Source: Deltaproteobacteria bacterium (GTDB taxonomy: Bacteria > Desulfobacterota > Desulfobulbia > Desulfobulbales > BM004). Taken from it: DNA of 7,584 nt. Shown here one piece after another: positions 6,932 through 7,584 of this stretch (positions are counted from its first letter, which is position 1; the number at the start of each line of letters is the position of its first letter). A model generated the notes under the pieces. The model had not been told where the DNA came from and did not search any database. It saw only the letters and a program-made list of their open reading frames with translations. The stretch lies in assembly GCA_019312985.1 (NCBI GenBank), contig JAFDCC010000041.1:1-7584 (forward strand), read 5' to 3'. The translations under genes and the position numbers were made by a program.

Positions 6932-7584
6932 ATGGAGCCAACCAATATCCAGCAGGCAAACCAGAGCTACAGGCTCGGCACCACGATCACCGAACACCTG
7001 CTTCTCTGCGAGGATGAGTGCCCCACGGCTTCCGGCCAGTTTACCCGGCTGCTGAACGAGCTCACCACGAGCGCCAAACTCATCTCCAGGGAGGTGAACA
7101 AGGCGGGCCTGGCGGACATTCTAGGCATGACCGGCGACATCAACGTCCAGGGGGAGAAGGTCCTCAAGCTTGACGAGTTTGCCAACAGAGCCCTTGTGCA
7201 CCGAATGGAGCGATCCGGCCTTCTCTGCGCCATGTCATCAGAGGAAAGCGTCGATATTATCCAGATCCCGGAAAACCTGCCGCGTGGCAGCTACGTCCTC
7301 TCCTTTGATCCCCTGGACGGCTCCTCAAACGTCGACGCCAATGTCAGCATCGGGACGGTCTTTTCCATCCACCGGAAAATTGACGCGGCCGAATGCTCGA
7401 GCCTTGATAATTTTCTCCGTTATGGCCATGAACAGGTTGCGGCCGGGTATTTCCTTTACGGTTCCAGCACCATGCTGGTCTACTCGGCCGGCAAGGGGGT
7501 GCACGGCTTCACCCTCGACCCGTCCGTGGGCGAATTCCTGCTGTCGCACCAGAACATCACAATGCCGGCAAGCGGCAGCGTCTA
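6932..7584 (+). CDS. fbp: Fructose-1,6-bisphosphatase class I, N-terminal part (3' truncated by window)
   Basis: Hydrolyses fructose 1,6-bisphosphate to fructose 6-phosphate and phosphate in gluconeogenesis (and in sugar-phosphate cycles), in the cytoplasm. The first 217 residues are present; the family is about 330-340 long, so roughly a third is missing past the window edge. Diagnostic motifs are GTTITEHL at 16-23 near the N terminus, SSEES with the metal-binding acidic pair at 104-105, and DPLDGSSN at 126-133, the magnesium and phosphate site. A later [14 protein letters not shown] block (172-185) is also typical. The start is ATG 6932, preceded by a strong AAGGAGG site (6919-6925) 6 nt away. 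It follows the Mth938-family gene by 18 nt on the same strand. The frame is intact with no internal stop. Allosteric regulation by AMP is common in the class but cannot be judged from this fragment. Confidence 0.96.
   Translation, partial: MEPTNIQQANQSYRLGTTITEHLLLCEDECPTASGQFTRLLNELTTSAKLISREVNKAGLADILGMTGDINVQGEKVLKLDEFANRALVHRMERSGLLCAMSSEESVDIIQIPENLPRGSYVLSFDPLDGSSNVDANVSIGTVFSIHRKIDAAECSSLDNFLRYGHEQVAAGYFLYGSSTMLVYSAGKGVHGFTLDPSVGEFLLSHQNITMPASGSV

Noticed and set aside
1..7584. Mobile elements, CRISPR arrays, tRNA or rRNA genes, phage or defence genes
   Set aside because: No terminal repeats, spaced direct repeats, transposase or integrase motifs, or RNA gene signatures were seen on either strand.

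Overview
This 7.6 kb window looks like an ordinary chromosomal stretch of a moderately GC-rich Gram-negative bacterium. An AsmA/YhdP-like envelope protein and a UGA recoded as selenocysteine in a rhodanese-rubrerythrin protein point to Desulfobacterota (sulfate-reducing 'deltaproteobacteria', perhaps Desulfobulbales-like). That assignment is inference. I see no insertion sequences, phage genes, tRNA or rRNA genes, or CRISPR repeats.

Layout. Bases 2-3638 (+) hold the 3' end of a large AsmA-like protein gene, followed 19 nt later by a complete DUF255/YyaL-type thioredoxin-fold protein with a predicted signal peptide. A strong bidirectional intrinsic terminator (3654-3689) closes this unit. Facing it, 4786-3944 (-) holds the most interesting gene: a rhodanese domain fused to a rubrerythrin-like di-iron domain. 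A naive ORF finder breaks it into two pieces at a TGA. That TGA (4567-4565) lies exactly at the catalytic cysteine of the rhodanese active-site loop. A 6-bp hairpin with a GGUC tetraloop starts 14 nt after it, as expected of a bacterial SECIS element. I therefore annotate one 280-residue selenoprotein (Sec74), not a pseudogene or two genes.

Next come a small two-TM membrane protein of unknown function (4981-5388, +) and, convergent and overlapping it by 41 nt, a membrane-anchored alpha/beta hydrolase (6259-5348, -). After a 303-bp divergent intergenic region, a small Mth938/AAMDC-family protein (6563-6913, +) is followed 18 nt later by class I fructose-1,6-bisphosphatase (6932 to the window end, +, truncated). 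These two probably form an operon.

The genes do not form one obvious pathway. The themes are envelope biogenesis (AsmA-like), thiol/selenol redox or sulfane-sulfur chemistry (DUF255 protein, Sec-rhodanese-rubrerythrin) and central carbon metabolism (Fbp). The standout is the Sec-containing fusion, which has no cysteine anywhere in its sequence.
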